A stretch of 64,000 nt of DNA from NCBI RefSeq assembly GCF_003148885.1, contig NZ_QGHD01000006.1, positions 62,001-126,000 on the forward strand, written 5' to 3'. The notes under the pieces were generated by a model. The model did not search any database. It saw only the letters and a program-made list of their open reading frames with translations, and had not been told where the DNA came from. This DNA comes from Hallerella porci. Its GTDB lineage: Bacteria > Fibrobacterota > Fibrobacteria > Fibrobacterales > Fibrobacteraceae. Every line of letters begins with the position of its first letter. Within the stretch, counting starts at the first letter, position 1. The position numbers were made by a program, and so were the translations under genes. Of this stretch, positions 17,601 through 25,405 are shown piece after piece.

Positions 17601-19109
17601 GCCGAGTTGCGAAGGATTCTTCGCGTTAAATGCGAGTTCGGCAATTTTCTCCATCGGAACGCCGAGGGATTTTGCGTAGGTTTCGATGAAAGAGCCACAG
17701 CCCGATGAGCACGCTTCGTTCAAAATAATTCCGGTGACAACGCCATCGTTCACCGAAATCGCTTTCATATCTTGACCGCCAATGTCCAAAATAAAGGAAA
17801 CATCGGGGCGAAGTTTTTGGGCTGCATTGGCGTGTGCTACGGTTTCAACCGTGTGATAATCCGCGTGGACGGCTTTTGCAAAAAGTTGTTCGCCGTAGCC
17901 CGTCGTGCCGACGCCTAAAATATTTAATTGACAACCGTATTCTTCGTAACGGTCTGCGAGTTCGTTGAGCGCTTTCTTCAAAACGGCGAGAGGTTCCCCT
18001 TCGTTGCTCGCATAAAATCCGTCAATGACTTTTTCTTCTTCGTTTAAGAGGACGAATTTTGTCGTCGTCGAGCCTGCGTCAATGCCTAAGTAAGCGTTGA
18101 TTGTCGAACCCGAAAGCGGCTGCGGATAATGATTTCCTGCAAGCGGATGCGCTTTTTTGAATTGTTCATATTCTTCGTGATTTTTGAAGAACGGTTCGGA
18201 GTGATCTTTGCGTTCGGCAAGACGAATTTCGTTAAAGTGGAGAAGCATCTCCAACGAACCTTCGCGGCGATAACCGCATTCTTTGTCGTTGAACATGCTG
18301 CCGAGAGAAAGCGCTGCGCCGTAAGCGACGAGAACTTCGGAATGTTCGGGGCGAATCGCTTGTTCATCCGAAATGCCGAGGCGTTCTTTGAAAGCGCGGA
18401 CGAGTGTCGGGTTAAAGGTCAAAGGTCCGCCTTCGAAAATGACAGGCGGCTTAATTTCCATGCCTTGGGCGAGACCGCCGATGGTCTGCTTGGCGATAGC
18501 GTGGAAACTCGAAAGGGCGACGTCTTCTTTGGCGACGCCGTTGTTTAAGAGCGGTTGAATATCGGTTTTGGCAAAAACGCCGCAGCGTCCCGAGATTTCG
18601 TAAACTTTTTGGCCGCGGGCAGCAAACGATTCAAATTGTTCGGTTTTAATGCGGAGAAGTCCAGCGACTTGGTCAATGAAAGCACCGGTACCGCCTGCGC
18701 AGACACCGTTCATGCGCATATCGCTAGCGATGAGTTTTCCGGTTCCCTTGTCCTTTTCAAAGAAGACGACTTTCGCGTCCTGACCGCCTAGTTCGATAGC
18801 GACGCGGGCTTCGGGATGCGTAGAGCGGACAGCGAGAGCATTTGCTACGACTTCTTGTACAAAGAAAGCATGGGTTGCTTCGGCAAAAGGCTGACCACCC
18901 GAGCCGCAGAATGCCACTTGGAAATTCTTATCGGGGAACATACCATGGGCGGTAGAGAGAACTTCGTACACTTTCTGCGCCTGCATCGCATTGTGGCGTT
19001 CGTATGTAAAGTGAAGAAGTTTTTCGGTCGCAGGATCTACGACGGCGATTTTCACAGTGGTGGAGCCGACGTCAACGCCGACCCATAAATCGTTATTCAA
19101 ATTGCTCAT
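14694..19109 (-). CDS. acyl-CoA dehydratase activase fusion protein (two BadF/BcrA-type ATPase domains)
   Basis: A 1471-aa protein of the 2-hydroxyacyl-CoA dehydratase activase superfamily. The first ASKHA ATPase domain starts at residue 10 (GVDVGSTTVK), with iron-sulfur-type cysteines C137 (GVCAGGTGAF) and C176 (RCGVF). A second ATPase domain begins at about 340 (LGIDAGSTTTK) and has its own EACSSGCGSF and SRCTVF cysteine motifs. A long C-terminal half with CXXC-type and CGHD motifs resembles the DUF2229/dehydratase-subunit-like regions of this family. In characterised relatives the activator uses ATP to inject an electron into a dehydratase; the substrate here is unknown. A TAAATTTA box 7 nt before the ATG replaces a ribosome-binding site. 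Confidence 0.88.
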   Translation of the reverse strand: MSNLNNDLWVGVDVGSTTVKIAVVDPATEKLLHFTYERHNAMQAQKVYEVLSTAHGMFPDKNFQVAFCGSGGQPFAEATHAFFVQEVVANALAVRSTHPEARVAIELGGQDAKVVFFEKDKGTGKLIASDMRMNGVCAGGTGAFIDQVAGLLRIKTEQFESFAARGQKVYEISGRCGVFAKTDIQPLLNNGVAKEDVALSSFHAIAKQTIGGLAQGMEIKPPVIFEGGPLTFNPTLVRAFKERLGISDEQAIRPEHSEVLVAYGAALSLGSMFNDKECGYRREGSLEMLLHFNEIRLAERKDHSEPFFKNHEEYEQFKKAHPLAGNHYPQPLSGSTINAYLGIDAGSTTTKFVLLNEEEKVIDGFYASNEGEPLAVLKKALNELADRYEEYGCQLNILGVGTTGYGEQLFAKAVHADYHTVETVAHANAAQKLRPDVSFILDIGGQDMKAISVNDGVVTGIILNEACSSGCGSFIETYAKSLGVPMEKIAELAFNAKNPSQLGSRCTVFMNSSIITEQRDGKQPEDIIAGICRSIIQNVFTKVIRIRNLETLGKVVVVQGGTFKNDAVLRAFEQLTGIVPIRPERPGEMGAIGVALLTKKFVEEKKKTDPNYQSTFIGLEAARNLSWDNKPGIICQYCTNHCSRTIVTFSDGQSFVTGNRCERGEVTADPNDPATKKLIAEINKKMLAVPDMVKRTNQLLVKDYAPKVLLPQTGKTIGIPRVLEFWSSLPFWKAFFTSLGYTVVVSKQSDYTLFERGLRSIASDTICFPAKLVHGHVLDLVDKKVNSIFFPMMVALPSDHSKFTATAVCPVVQGYPDVSRNSDDPEHRYGIPMIQPVFHWTDTDQRRKQTIHYFHELWGIKKKILDKAVTEGETALNTFRKTLADEGAQILENVRKTGDFAICLAGRPYHADTLINHNIAQHFTRMGIPVLTTESLPGVFDQDIDKHTRMEVKNTFHMRMLGATMLAARDPALELVQIVSFGCGHDSVLTDEMSRMLHEVSMKELLMLKLDEGDARGPVGIRVKSFIETVRARRKVNFPPKTEGPLFPVKFNKEDKDVRKILVPNLSRGFSILATAYFQALGYIVELLPLGGPEAFALGKKYVHNDICFPAQINIGENLLWLKQHPDYPHDKIAVTLSKNCENCRAVQYAVLARKALDEAGYADVPIITTGTDTKNMHPGFKLTLDFRLHMLWGLTMMDAIETMYRRSRPYELHAGDTQKVYDEWLPKIMEKVAVISKKSIAYPKEAIHLFDQAVEAFNKIEVDDSYRKPRVALLGEILMNYHPGANGYIEDYLMNNGMEVYLPGMTDFFRVDEVVRREKIKRGLIAKPLENMLIGGATAKIYTHAVKTIQKHAQKYKLYEHHADCYELVKLVGDIIDPTYNTGEGWLIPGEILYNAPHGINSFIIVQPFACLANHISGRGLTKAVKARYPHIQVLSLDYDPDTSFANIENRLQMLIINARDLEKSHHVTA

Positions 19110-19116
19110 AGTGCGG

Positions 19117-19124
19117 TAAATTTA
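19117..19124 (-). promoter_or_regulatory. TTTTCTAAATTTA promoter box, probably leaderless start
   Basis: TAAATTTA on the minus strand ends 7 nt before the ATG of the activase gene, with no ribosome-binding site between. Confidence 0.6.
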
Positions 19125-19159
19125 GAAAATTTGCATGCTTCTGGAACAGGGATAAAGGC

Positions 19160-19167
19160 TATATTTG
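19160..19167 (+). promoter_or_regulatory. TATATTTG promoter box, probably leaderless start
   Basis: A perfect TAnnTTTG box ends 4 nt before the ATG at 19172, and no Shine-Dalgarno sequence is possible in that space. Confidence 0.6.
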
Positions 19168-19171
19168 TGAT

Positions 19172-19702
19172 ATGCATTATTTGATTATTCCTGGATTAAA
19201 TAATTCTGGCCCGAAACATTGGCAAAGTTTTTGGGAGAAAAGTCTTCCGGATGTAAGCCGTGTTCACCAAGAAAATTGGGAACATCCCGAAAAAGAAGAC
19301 TGGGTGAATCGCCTTTCGCATTATATCGCCGAACTCACTTCGGATACGATTCTCGTCGCACACAGTTTAGGCGTCGTTACAACCGTCGAATGGTTGGTGA
19401 AGTATCAAAATCCGTTAATTCGCGGGGCTTTTCTCGTCGCCCCTGCCGATGCCGATCACGTGGACATTATCCGCTCTTTTGCGCCGATACCTCTTCAAAA
19501 GCTTCCGGTTCCGTCGATGGTTGTCGCAAGCGAAAACGATGAATATGTGACCTTTGAACGCGCTCAAGAATTTGCAAAAGCGTGGGGTTCGCAATTAGAA
19601 AACGTCGGACGTCTCGGGCATATCAATGCGAAAACCGATCTCGGCGAATGGCCTGCGGGCAAAGCGCTTCTCCAAAAATTTGAAAATTCGATAAAACTTT
19701 AA
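19172..19702 (+). CDS. RBBP9/YdeN family serine hydrolase
   Basis: A small alpha/beta-hydrolase of 176 aa, the usual length. It starts with PGLNNSGPKHW, the oxyanion-side signature of the family, and has the nucleophile elbow AHSLG (about residues 71-75). The acid lies in the ASENDEYV region and the catalytic His in GRLGHIN near the C-terminus. The cellular substrate of this family is not established. It is transcribed alone, divergent from the activase gene, and ends in a strong terminator. Confidence 0.88.
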   Translation: MHYLIIPGLNNSGPKHWQSFWEKSLPDVSRVHQENWEHPEKEDWVNRLSHYIAELTSDTILVAHSLGVVTTVEWLVKYQNPLIRGAFLVAPADADHVDIIRSFAPIPLQKLPVPSMVVASENDEYVTFERAQEFAKAWGSQLENVGRLGHINAKTDLGEWPAGKALLQKFENSIKL

Positions 19703-19717
19703 TTTTCGAAAAATCAA

Positions 19718-19746
19718 AAAGCTCTGCGAAATGCAGAGCTTTTTTG
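19718..19746. terminator. terminator between the hydrolase and a symporter
   Basis: Stem 19720-19727 pairs with 19733-19740 (AGCTCTGC/GCAGAGCT), flanked by A and T runs, so it can serve both converging genes. Confidence 0.88.
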
Positions 19747-19773
19747 TGCGATGAAAAAAATCCACTTTGAAAT

Positions 19774-21195
19774 TTATTTTTCAAATTTCGCTAGGAATTG
19801 TTTCGTTTCGCGGGCGACGATTCCGCTGAGCAAAATGAGCGCAACCAAGTTCGGGAAAGCCATTAAGCCGTTGAAAATATCGGCAATCGTCCAAACCGCA
19901 GAAACGGTCAAATAAGGTCCGATGAAAACAGCTGCGACATAAAGCCAACGGTAAATGAGTTTTTTCGTTTTGCTTTTTCCGATGAGGAATTGTAAACATC
20001 TTTCGGAATAATACGCCCAGCCGAGAATCGTTGTAAAGGCGAAGAATGCGAGCGAAACCGTGAGAAGATACGGCGCAACGGTAGCGCCGCCCGGGATGAA
20101 TGCAAGACCTTTGCGGAAAGCTTCCATCGTAATGTTTACGCCTTCGAGTCCAAGAGACGGTTCCCAAGTGCCGCCGATGACAATGACGAGGCCGGTCATC
20201 GTACAAATGATAATCGTATCGATGAATGTTCCCGTCATGCAGACAAGTCCTTGACGCACCGGTTCTTTTGTTTTGGCTGCAGCCGCTGCAATCGGAGCCG
20301 AACCCAAACCCGCTTCGTTACTGAAAATGCCACGGGCAATTCCTTTTTGCATCGCGATGAAAATCGAGCCGACAACGCCACCTGTCACCGCTGCCGGATT
20401 AAATGCAGCGCGGACAATCGTTTCAATCGCAGTCGAAATGTGCGAGAAGTTGAGAAGCAAAATGGTGACGCAAGCGATGATGTAAAAAATCCCCATAAAC
20501 GGCACAATAATCGAAGCGACTTTTGCGATGCGGCGAATGCCTCCGATAATCACAAACGCTGTGCAAAGAGAAATCACAAGGCCTGCAATCGCTGTCGTAT
20601 AAGAGATATTGTGCGCGCCGACCGTTAAAAATGTGCCCGAAGGAATGACGGAATTTGCCGCCGAAGCGATACCGTTAATTTGCGTAATCGTTCCGATTCC
20701 CATGAGGCCTGCGCAAACGCCGAAGATAGCGAAGAGAACCGCTAACCATTTGAAATTCCAACCGAAACGTTCTTTGATGCCGCATTGAATGTAATAGAAT
20801 GGACCGCCGAGAATTTTTCCGTCATTTCCCACGGTGCGGTATTTGACAGCGAGAAGACCTTCGGCATATTTCGTCGCCATTCCTAAAAACGCAGCGACTT
20901 CCATCCAAAAAAGAGCGCCCGGTCCGCCCGTTCCGATTGCGGTCGCAACGCCGACGATGTTACCGGTTCCAATCGTTGCGGCAAGCGCTGTGCAAAGAGC
21001 TTCAAAACTAGAAACGTCGCCATCGCCTTCGTTTTCGCTGCGAATCGCATAACGGAGCGCATTTTTTAAGTTCGCAACTTGTAAACCGCCTAAGCGGATG
21101 GTGAGCAAAAGCCCCACAAAAAGGATGATAACGATAAGAGGAATTCCCCAGACGATGCCGTCAACGGAATCTAAAATTTGGTTGATATTTTCCAC
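19774..21195 (-). CDS. alanine/glycine:cation symporter (AGCS family)
   Basis: Sodium- or proton-coupled amino-acid importer in the inner membrane; 473 aa with about ten hydrophobic segments. The family signatures are clear: GGPFYYIQCGIKERF, the GIARGIFSNEAGLGSAPIAAA segment, and TILGWAYYSERC. The start is GTG, supported by AAGGA about 6 nt upstream. The usual substrates are alanine or glycine; the exact one cannot be read from sequence. lgt lies 78 nt upstream on the same strand, with a TAAATTTT box in that gap, so the gene may have its own promoter. Confidence 0.93.
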   Translation of the reverse strand: MENINQILDSVDGIVWGIPLIVIILFVGLLLTIRLGGLQVANLKNALRYAIRSENEGDGDVSSFEALCTALAATIGTGNIVGVATAIGTGGPGALFWMEVAAFLGMATKYAEGLLAVKYRTVGNDGKILGGPFYYIQCGIKERFGWNFKWLAVLFAIFGVCAGLMGIGTITQINGIASAANSVIPSGTFLTVGAHNISYTTAIAGLVISLCTAFVIIGGIRRIAKVASIIVPFMGIFYIIACVTILLLNFSHISTAIETIVRAAFNPAAVTGGVVGSIFIAMQKGIARGIFSNEAGLGSAPIAAAAAKTKEPVRQGLVCMTGTFIDTIIICTMTGLVIVIGGTWEPSLGLEGVNITMEAFRKGLAFIPGGATVAPYLLTVSLAFFAFTTILGWAYYSERCLQFLIGKSKTKKLIYRWLYVAAVFIGPYLTVSAVWTIADIFNGLMAFPNLVALILLSGIVARETKQFLAKFEK

Positions 21196-21217
21196 GATGA
21201 ATCCTTTCAGTGGGCGG

Positions 21218-21225
21218 TTTTTAAA
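21218..21225 (-). promoter_or_regulatory. TAAATTTT promoter box of the AGCS symporter
   Basis: A minus-strand box about 22 nt ahead of the GTG, upstream of the AAGGA ribosome-binding site. Confidence 0.4.
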
Positions 21226-21273
21226 AATTTAGCTAATGCAAAAATTTTCCGGTTAATTTGTGCAAGAAAAATT

Positions 21274-22149
21274 TTAAGGATTTTTTGTTTTTGCTGACAA
21301 ATTTGTCTTCAGTTCGCGTTTGTGTTCCCAGATGAAAATCGCAATGCCTGTGACGATCATTAAAAAACACAAAGATTGTCCGCGGCTCATTCCAATCAAA
21401 TCATTGCGCCCGAGGAAATTATCCGGATGGCGGAAAAATTCGATGAAGAAACGGAATGTGCCGTAGCCGATGAGATAAAGCGGAAACATTTGCTTTTTAA
21501 ATAATTTGTAATGGCTGAGCCAAAAGAGAATGCCGAAGAGAATAATTCCTTCGAAAGTCATCTCGTAAAGTTGCGACGGATGACGCAGTTGCAAATCGTG
21601 CGCCATCGGGAAAAGCATTCCGATCGGACTTGTCGTGACTTCGCCGTAAAGTTCTCCGTTGACAAAATTTCCCCAACGTCCCCAACTGTAGCCGAGCGGA
21701 ACCGCTAAAAATCCGAGATTTAAAGTTTCCCAAATCGGCATTTTGTTGCGCTTCATCCCGAGAATGCCAAAGAGAATTGCGCCGATAAGTCCGCCGTGAT
21801 AAGACATGCCCGAAATGCCGACGAAGATAAATCCTTCGACGGCGTCGTAGCGGAACGGCATAATGATTTCGAGCGGATTTGTGAGATAATGCATCGGATT
21901 ATAAAAGAGAACGTAGCCGAGGCGCGCGCCGATTAAAATGCCCGCGATCACCCACGAAACGAAACTGTCCATCTGTTCTTTTTTGATGCCGACATTTTGC
22001 TTTAAATTCATTTTCCAAATGACGAAATAGCAAGTGGCAAAGGCGAACAAATACATGAGTCCGTACCAATGCACGGGGAAATTACCCAGCTGAATTGCAA
22101 TTCCGTCAAAGTGTGTGGGAATTAAATTCCACCAAGAAAACTCTGGCAT
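21274..22149 (-). CDS. lgt: prolipoprotein diacylglyceryl transferase
   Basis: Transfers diacylglycerol to the lipobox Cys of prolipoproteins at the inner membrane; 291 aa with about seven membrane segments. Signatures include WYGLMYLFAF, GARLGYVLFYN, the HGGLIGA motif (catalytic His region), WGRWGNFVNGELYG and RHPSQLYE. GGAGAAATAAAA precedes the ATG. The gene starts 2 nt behind the penicillin-binding-protein gene, so the two are cotranscribed. Several lipoproteins in this window would be its substrates. Confidence 0.96.
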   Translation of the reverse strand: MPEFSWWNLIPTHFDGIAIQLGNFPVHWYGLMYLFAFATCYFVIWKMNLKQNVGIKKEQMDSFVSWVIAGILIGARLGYVLFYNPMHYLTNPLEIIMPFRYDAVEGFIFVGISGMSYHGGLIGAILFGILGMKRNKMPIWETLNLGFLAVPLGYSWGRWGNFVNGELYGEVTTSPIGMLFPMAHDLQLRHPSQLYEMTFEGIILFGILFWLSHYKLFKKQMFPLYLIGYGTFRFFIEFFRHPDNFLGRNDLIGMSRGQSLCFLMIVTGIAIFIWEHKRELKTNLSAKTKNP

Positions 22150-22151
22150 TT

Positions 22152-23432
22152 TTATTTCTCCTTAGCCCAGTAATTGATGAGAAGCGCTGCGACTTGAGAC
22201 GCAACTTGTGTGCGGAATCTCCCGTGCACTTGCATCACGACAATCGCAATCGCTTTATCGGGATTGGAACGGCTTTTGGCAAATCCCATAAACCAATCGT
22301 AGCGACCTTTGGGATTTTCGCCGTCGAGGGAACCGGTTTTTCCACCGATGTCTAAATCGCTAAAAACTTTCCGCGAAATATTTTTTGAGGAAATGTGTTT
22401 GCGGGAAGTGCCTTCGGTTACCGTCGCAAGCATCGCTTGCTTGAGTCCGATGTAAGCGTTTTCCGAAAAGCGTTCGATGCCGAGTGCAATCGGTTGCGTC
22501 GGCGCATGATTTTTCGAACCGCTTCCGCGTGCGCCGTTCTTTTCCCACGGAATTTCAAAAGGCTTTTCCATGAGAATGGCGCGGGCAATTCCTGCCGCTT
22601 GTAAAGGCGAAAGAGTTGTGCTCTGCGTAAAACCGCAAGCGACTTCGGCGAGTCCATAGCCCGAATCCGGGGGGGAGTATTGACTGCGTTCGGGAATTCC
22701 TGCGGGGAAATTTCGATTAAATCCAAATTTTTCTGCCGCCGATTTTAAACGCTTCGCGCCGACATTCATCCCGATGAGAGCAATTGGCGGATTAAAAGAT
22801 TTCGCATAAGCTAAGTGCACTGCAGAAATCGGACCGCAATAATTTTCGGGCACTTTTAGTTGGCGTTTGTAAAGGGTGTGCGCGCTACCGATTAACGGCA
22901 CTTCGCTGTGAATCGAATAGCGCTTGGATTCAAATGCCGCAGCAATCGTAATCGTTTTCGCAAGACTTGCCGCGGGGAATGTCGCCTGTGAAAGAAAATC
23001 GGGCTCGGTTTGAATCGTCGAATCTTTCCGTTCGCCCCAAGCGATGATTTCATTTGTCTTCGCATTGACGACTAAATAAAGCGCATTGTCCGGATGAAAA
23101 CGCCGCAAGTAAGTGTCCATCATATGGGCGAGTCCCGTATCGCGTTGCGCGTAAACGTGCGAAAGATCGGGCTTTTTCGAGGAATCGGAAACGGAAATTT
23201 TTGCAGGCGCAGACGAAGAATTTATCGCGGAATTTTTTACCGAAAGAGTATCAAATGTCGCCGCAGAATCCGACAAAACTTTCTCATTTTTTGTCGTAAC
23301 ATTTTCGCTATTTTCATCGTCTTTTTGAAAAGCGCAGCGCGAACATTGTAAAATGCAAAAAAGGACTGCGACTAGAAGAATGGCTCGATTGATGAGGCGA
23401 ATGTTTCGCGGGAGAGGCTTGGACGGACGCAT
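22152..23432 (-). CDS. penicillin-binding transpeptidase domain protein
   Basis: Membrane-anchored peptidoglycan enzyme, 426 aa. An N-terminal hydrophobic segment (about 15-33) is followed by a low-complexity Ser/Lys/Asp linker to residue 100 and a transpeptidase domain. The active-site motifs are S156-L-A-K159, S212-F-N214 and K365-T-G-S368. It lacks the N-terminal glycosyltransferase or dimerisation modules of high-mass PBPs, so it is a short, single-domain PBP (class B or class D-like). Its ATG directly abuts the orn stop codon, and lgt follows after 2 nt, giving an orn-PBP-lgt operon. Confidence 0.88.
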   Translation of the reverse strand: MRPSKPLPRNIRLINRAILLVAVLFCILQCSRCAFQKDDENSENVTTKNEKVLSDSAATFDTLSVKNSAINSSSAPAKISVSDSSKKPDLSHVYAQRDTGLAHMMDTYLRRFHPDNALYLVVNAKTNEIIAWGERKDSTIQTEPDFLSQATFPAASLAKTITIAAAFESKRYSIHSEVPLIGSAHTLYKRQLKVPENYCGPISAVHLAYAKSFNPPIALIGMNVGAKRLKSAAEKFGFNRNFPAGIPERSQYSPPDSGYGLAEVACGFTQSTTLSPLQAAGIARAILMEKPFEIPWEKNGARGSGSKNHAPTQPIALGIERFSENAYIGLKQAMLATVTEGTSRKHISSKNISRKVFSDLDIGGKTGSLDGENPKGRYDWFMGFAKSRSNPDKAIAIVVMQVHGRFRTQVASQVAALLINYWAKEK

Positions 23433-24005
23433 TTATTTTTCGAGATGAAAAATCGTTTTCCGATAATATTCGAGTTCGGCGATGCTTTCTAAAATGTCGT
23501 CGAGTGCTTGATGGCGTTCTTGCTTTTCGAATTCGGGAAGGTTCGGAAACCAGCGGAAAGCGAGTTCTTTAATCGAAGAAACGTCCACGTTGCGGTAATT
23601 GAGCCAATCCGAAATTTTCGGCATATACTTATATAAGAAGCGCCGATCTTGGGTAATCGAATTGCCGCAGAGAATATTTCCGCTGTGAGAACGATCGTGC
23701 TTGACCGTAAACGGTTTGATAAAGTCCAAAGTCGCTTGTTCTGCAGCGGCGGTATCGTATTGAGAATGGCGAACCCGCTCTACCAGTCCGCTTTGCGTAT
23801 GATGGCGCGTATTCCAATCGTCCATTTGATTCAAAATATTTTCGGGCTGATGGATAGCAATCACAGGTCCTTTGGCGAGGATTTTTAAATCGGGACCGGT
23901 AATTATGGTTGCAATTTCCAAAATCACATCATGTTCGGGGTTTAATCCGGACATTTCGAGGTCCATCCATACCAAATTCGGGGCTGTTTTGTTTTGAATT
24001 GCCAT
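23433..24005 (-). CDS. orn: oligoribonuclease
   Basis: A 3'-5' exoribonuclease of the DEDDh family that removes the last di- to oligonucleotides of RNA decay; 190 aa. WMDLEMSGL carries the first catalytic Asp and Glu, and the HHTQSGL and HQALDDI stretches contribute the later catalytic His and Asp. Length and motifs match the family. The start lies 7 nt after a TAAATTTG box that is half of a palindromic divergent promoter with fabF, with no ribosome-binding site, so the mRNA is probably leaderless. A PBP gene and lgt follow without gaps. Confidence 0.95.
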   Translation of the reverse strand: MAIQNKTAPNLVWMDLEMSGLNPEHDVILEIATIITGPDLKILAKGPVIAIHQPENILNQMDDWNTRHHTQSGLVERVRHSQYDTAAAEQATLDFIKPFTVKHDRSHSGNILCGNSITQDRRFLYKYMPKISDWLNYRNVDVSSIKELAFRWFPNLPEFEKQERHQALDDILESIAELEYYRKTIFHLEK

Positions 24006-24012
24006 TTAATAT

Positions 24013-24028
24013 CAAATTTATAAATTTG
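24013..24028. promoter_or_regulatory. palindromic divergent promoter of orn and fabF
   Basis: CAAATTTATAAATTTG is a perfect 16-bp palindrome that presents TAAATTTG on both strands. The minus-strand box ends 7 nt before orn; the plus-strand box ends 62 nt before fabF. The two RNA polymerase sites overlap, so initiation should be mutually exclusive. Confidence 0.65.
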
Positions 24029-24090
24029 TATTGCACAAAAAGAACTCGGGCGCCTTCGGGCTCCCTTCACCTTGAACAAAAGGAATGAAA

Positions 24091-25326
24091 ATGGAAGAAG
24101 TTGTTGTTACCGGAATGGGTTGCGTTTCGTCTCTCGGAAATGATCCGCAGACTCTTTGGGAAAATCTTCTTGCAGGGAAATCTGGCGTTTCGAATATCGA
24201 AAAAATGGACACATCTGCTTACGAAGTTCATTTTGCTTCGGAAGTGAAGGAATTTGACGATTCCATGTATTTCAATGCCCGCGACCAAAAGCGTTATTCG
24301 CGCAACATCCGTTATGCGGTTTACGCAGCTTTGCACGCTGTCGAAAATTCGGGCTTGGATTTGGAAAAAGTCGATAAGACCCGCGCAGGTGTCATCGTCG
24401 CTTCGGGCATGGGCGGCATGGATATTTATTACGACGGTTCTGCAGCGCTTGCGACAAAAGGTCCGCGCCGCGTTTCTCCGTTCTTCATTCCGATGTCCAT
24501 TACGAATATGGCAACGGGTGAAATTTCGATTCGTCTCGGCTTTATGGGTCCGAACTTTGTGACGACTTCGGCTTGTGCTTCTTCAAACCATGCGATTATC
24601 GCTGCGGCTGACCAAATTCGTCTCGGCCGCGCTGATGTGATGGTCGCAGGCGGTACCGAAGAAGCGGTGACGCCGGTTTCTATCGCTGGCTTTGCCAATA
24701 TGCACGCCCTTTCTCGCCGTAACGATGAACCGCAAAAAGCTTCGCGTCCGTTTGATAAGAACCGCGACGGTTTCGTCATTGGCGAAGGCTCTGCGGTGAT
24801 GGTTCTCGAAAGCAGAAGTCACGCAGAAAAGCGCGGGGCAAAAATTCTAGCAACGATTGCAGGCGTAGGCCTCTCGGCAGATGCGCATCACATTACCGCT
24901 CCGCGTGAAGACGGCGCCGGTGTGAAACTCGCCATCGAAAACGCTCTTCGCGATGCAAAGCTTGAACCGCAGCAAGTCGGTTACATTAACACGCACGGCA
25001 CATCGACTCCGCTTGGCGACGTCGCCGAATGCAAAGCGATTACCGAAATTTACAAGGGCGACACGAAGAATTTGAAAATCAATTCTTCGAAGTCGATGAT
25101 CGGTCACATGCTCGGTTCTGCTTCGGCAATCGAAGGCATCATCTCGATTAAATCCCTCATCGACCAGAAAGTTCACGGAACAATCAACGTGGACGAACAA
25201 GATCCGGCAATTCAGTTGGATGTTTGTGCGCACGGTTCTGTCGAACATAAATTTGACTATGCGATGTCCAACAGCTTCGGCTTTGGTGGACATAATAGCG
25301 TCGTGATTTTCGGTCGCGAAAAATAA
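24091..25326 (+). CDS. fabF: beta-ketoacyl-ACP synthase II
   Basis: Condenses malonyl-ACP with acyl-ACP in fatty-acid elongation; 411 aa. The catalytic triad is visible as C162 (TSACASSNHA), H302 (NTHGTSTPLGD) and H339 (SMIGHMLG), with Lys334 between. The ATG at 24091 is preferred to 24085 because AGGA at 24081-24084 then has a 6-nt spacing and the protein starts MEEVVVTGMG. There is no acpP next to it, so it stands alone between a divergent promoter with orn and a terminator. Confidence 0.95.
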   Translation: MEEVVVTGMGCVSSLGNDPQTLWENLLAGKSGVSNIEKMDTSAYEVHFASEVKEFDDSMYFNARDQKRYSRNIRYAVYAALHAVENSGLDLEKVDKTRAGVIVASGMGGMDIYYDGSAALATKGPRRVSPFFIPMSITNMATGEISIRLGFMGPNFVTTSACASSNHAIIAAADQIRLGRADVMVAGGTEEAVTPVSIAGFANMHALSRRNDEPQKASRPFDKNRDGFVIGEGSAVMVLESRSHAEKRGAKILATIAGVGLSADAHHITAPREDGAGVKLAIENALRDAKLEPQQVGYINTHGTSTPLGDVAECKAITEIYKGDTKNLKINSSKSMIGHMLGSASAIEGIISIKSLIDQKVHGTINVDEQDPAIQLDVCAHGSVEHKFDYAMSNSFGFGGHNSVVIFGREK

Positions 25327-25346
25327 TCCTTTGATGAACGAAGAGA

Positions 25347-25382
25347 AGGCGAAAGAGAATTTTCTTTCGCCTTTTTCTTTTT
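25347..25382 (+). terminator. intrinsic terminator after fabF
   Basis: Stem 25347-25356 pairs with 25363-25372 and is followed by TTTTTCTTTTT. Confidence 0.88.
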
Positions 25383-25392
25383 AACAATTTTC

Positions 25393-25400
25393 TAAATTTG
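25393..25400 (+). promoter_or_regulatory. TTTTCTAAATTTG promoter box, probably leaderless start
   Basis: A perfect TAAATTTG ends 5 nt before the GTG at 25406, with no ribosome-binding site. Confidence 0.65.
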
Positions 25401-25405
25401 CGCTC

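Noticed and set aside
22360-22726. Alternative frames inside the penicillin-binding-protein gene
   Set aside because: These are shadow frames of a gene with intact SxxK, SxN and KTG motifs.
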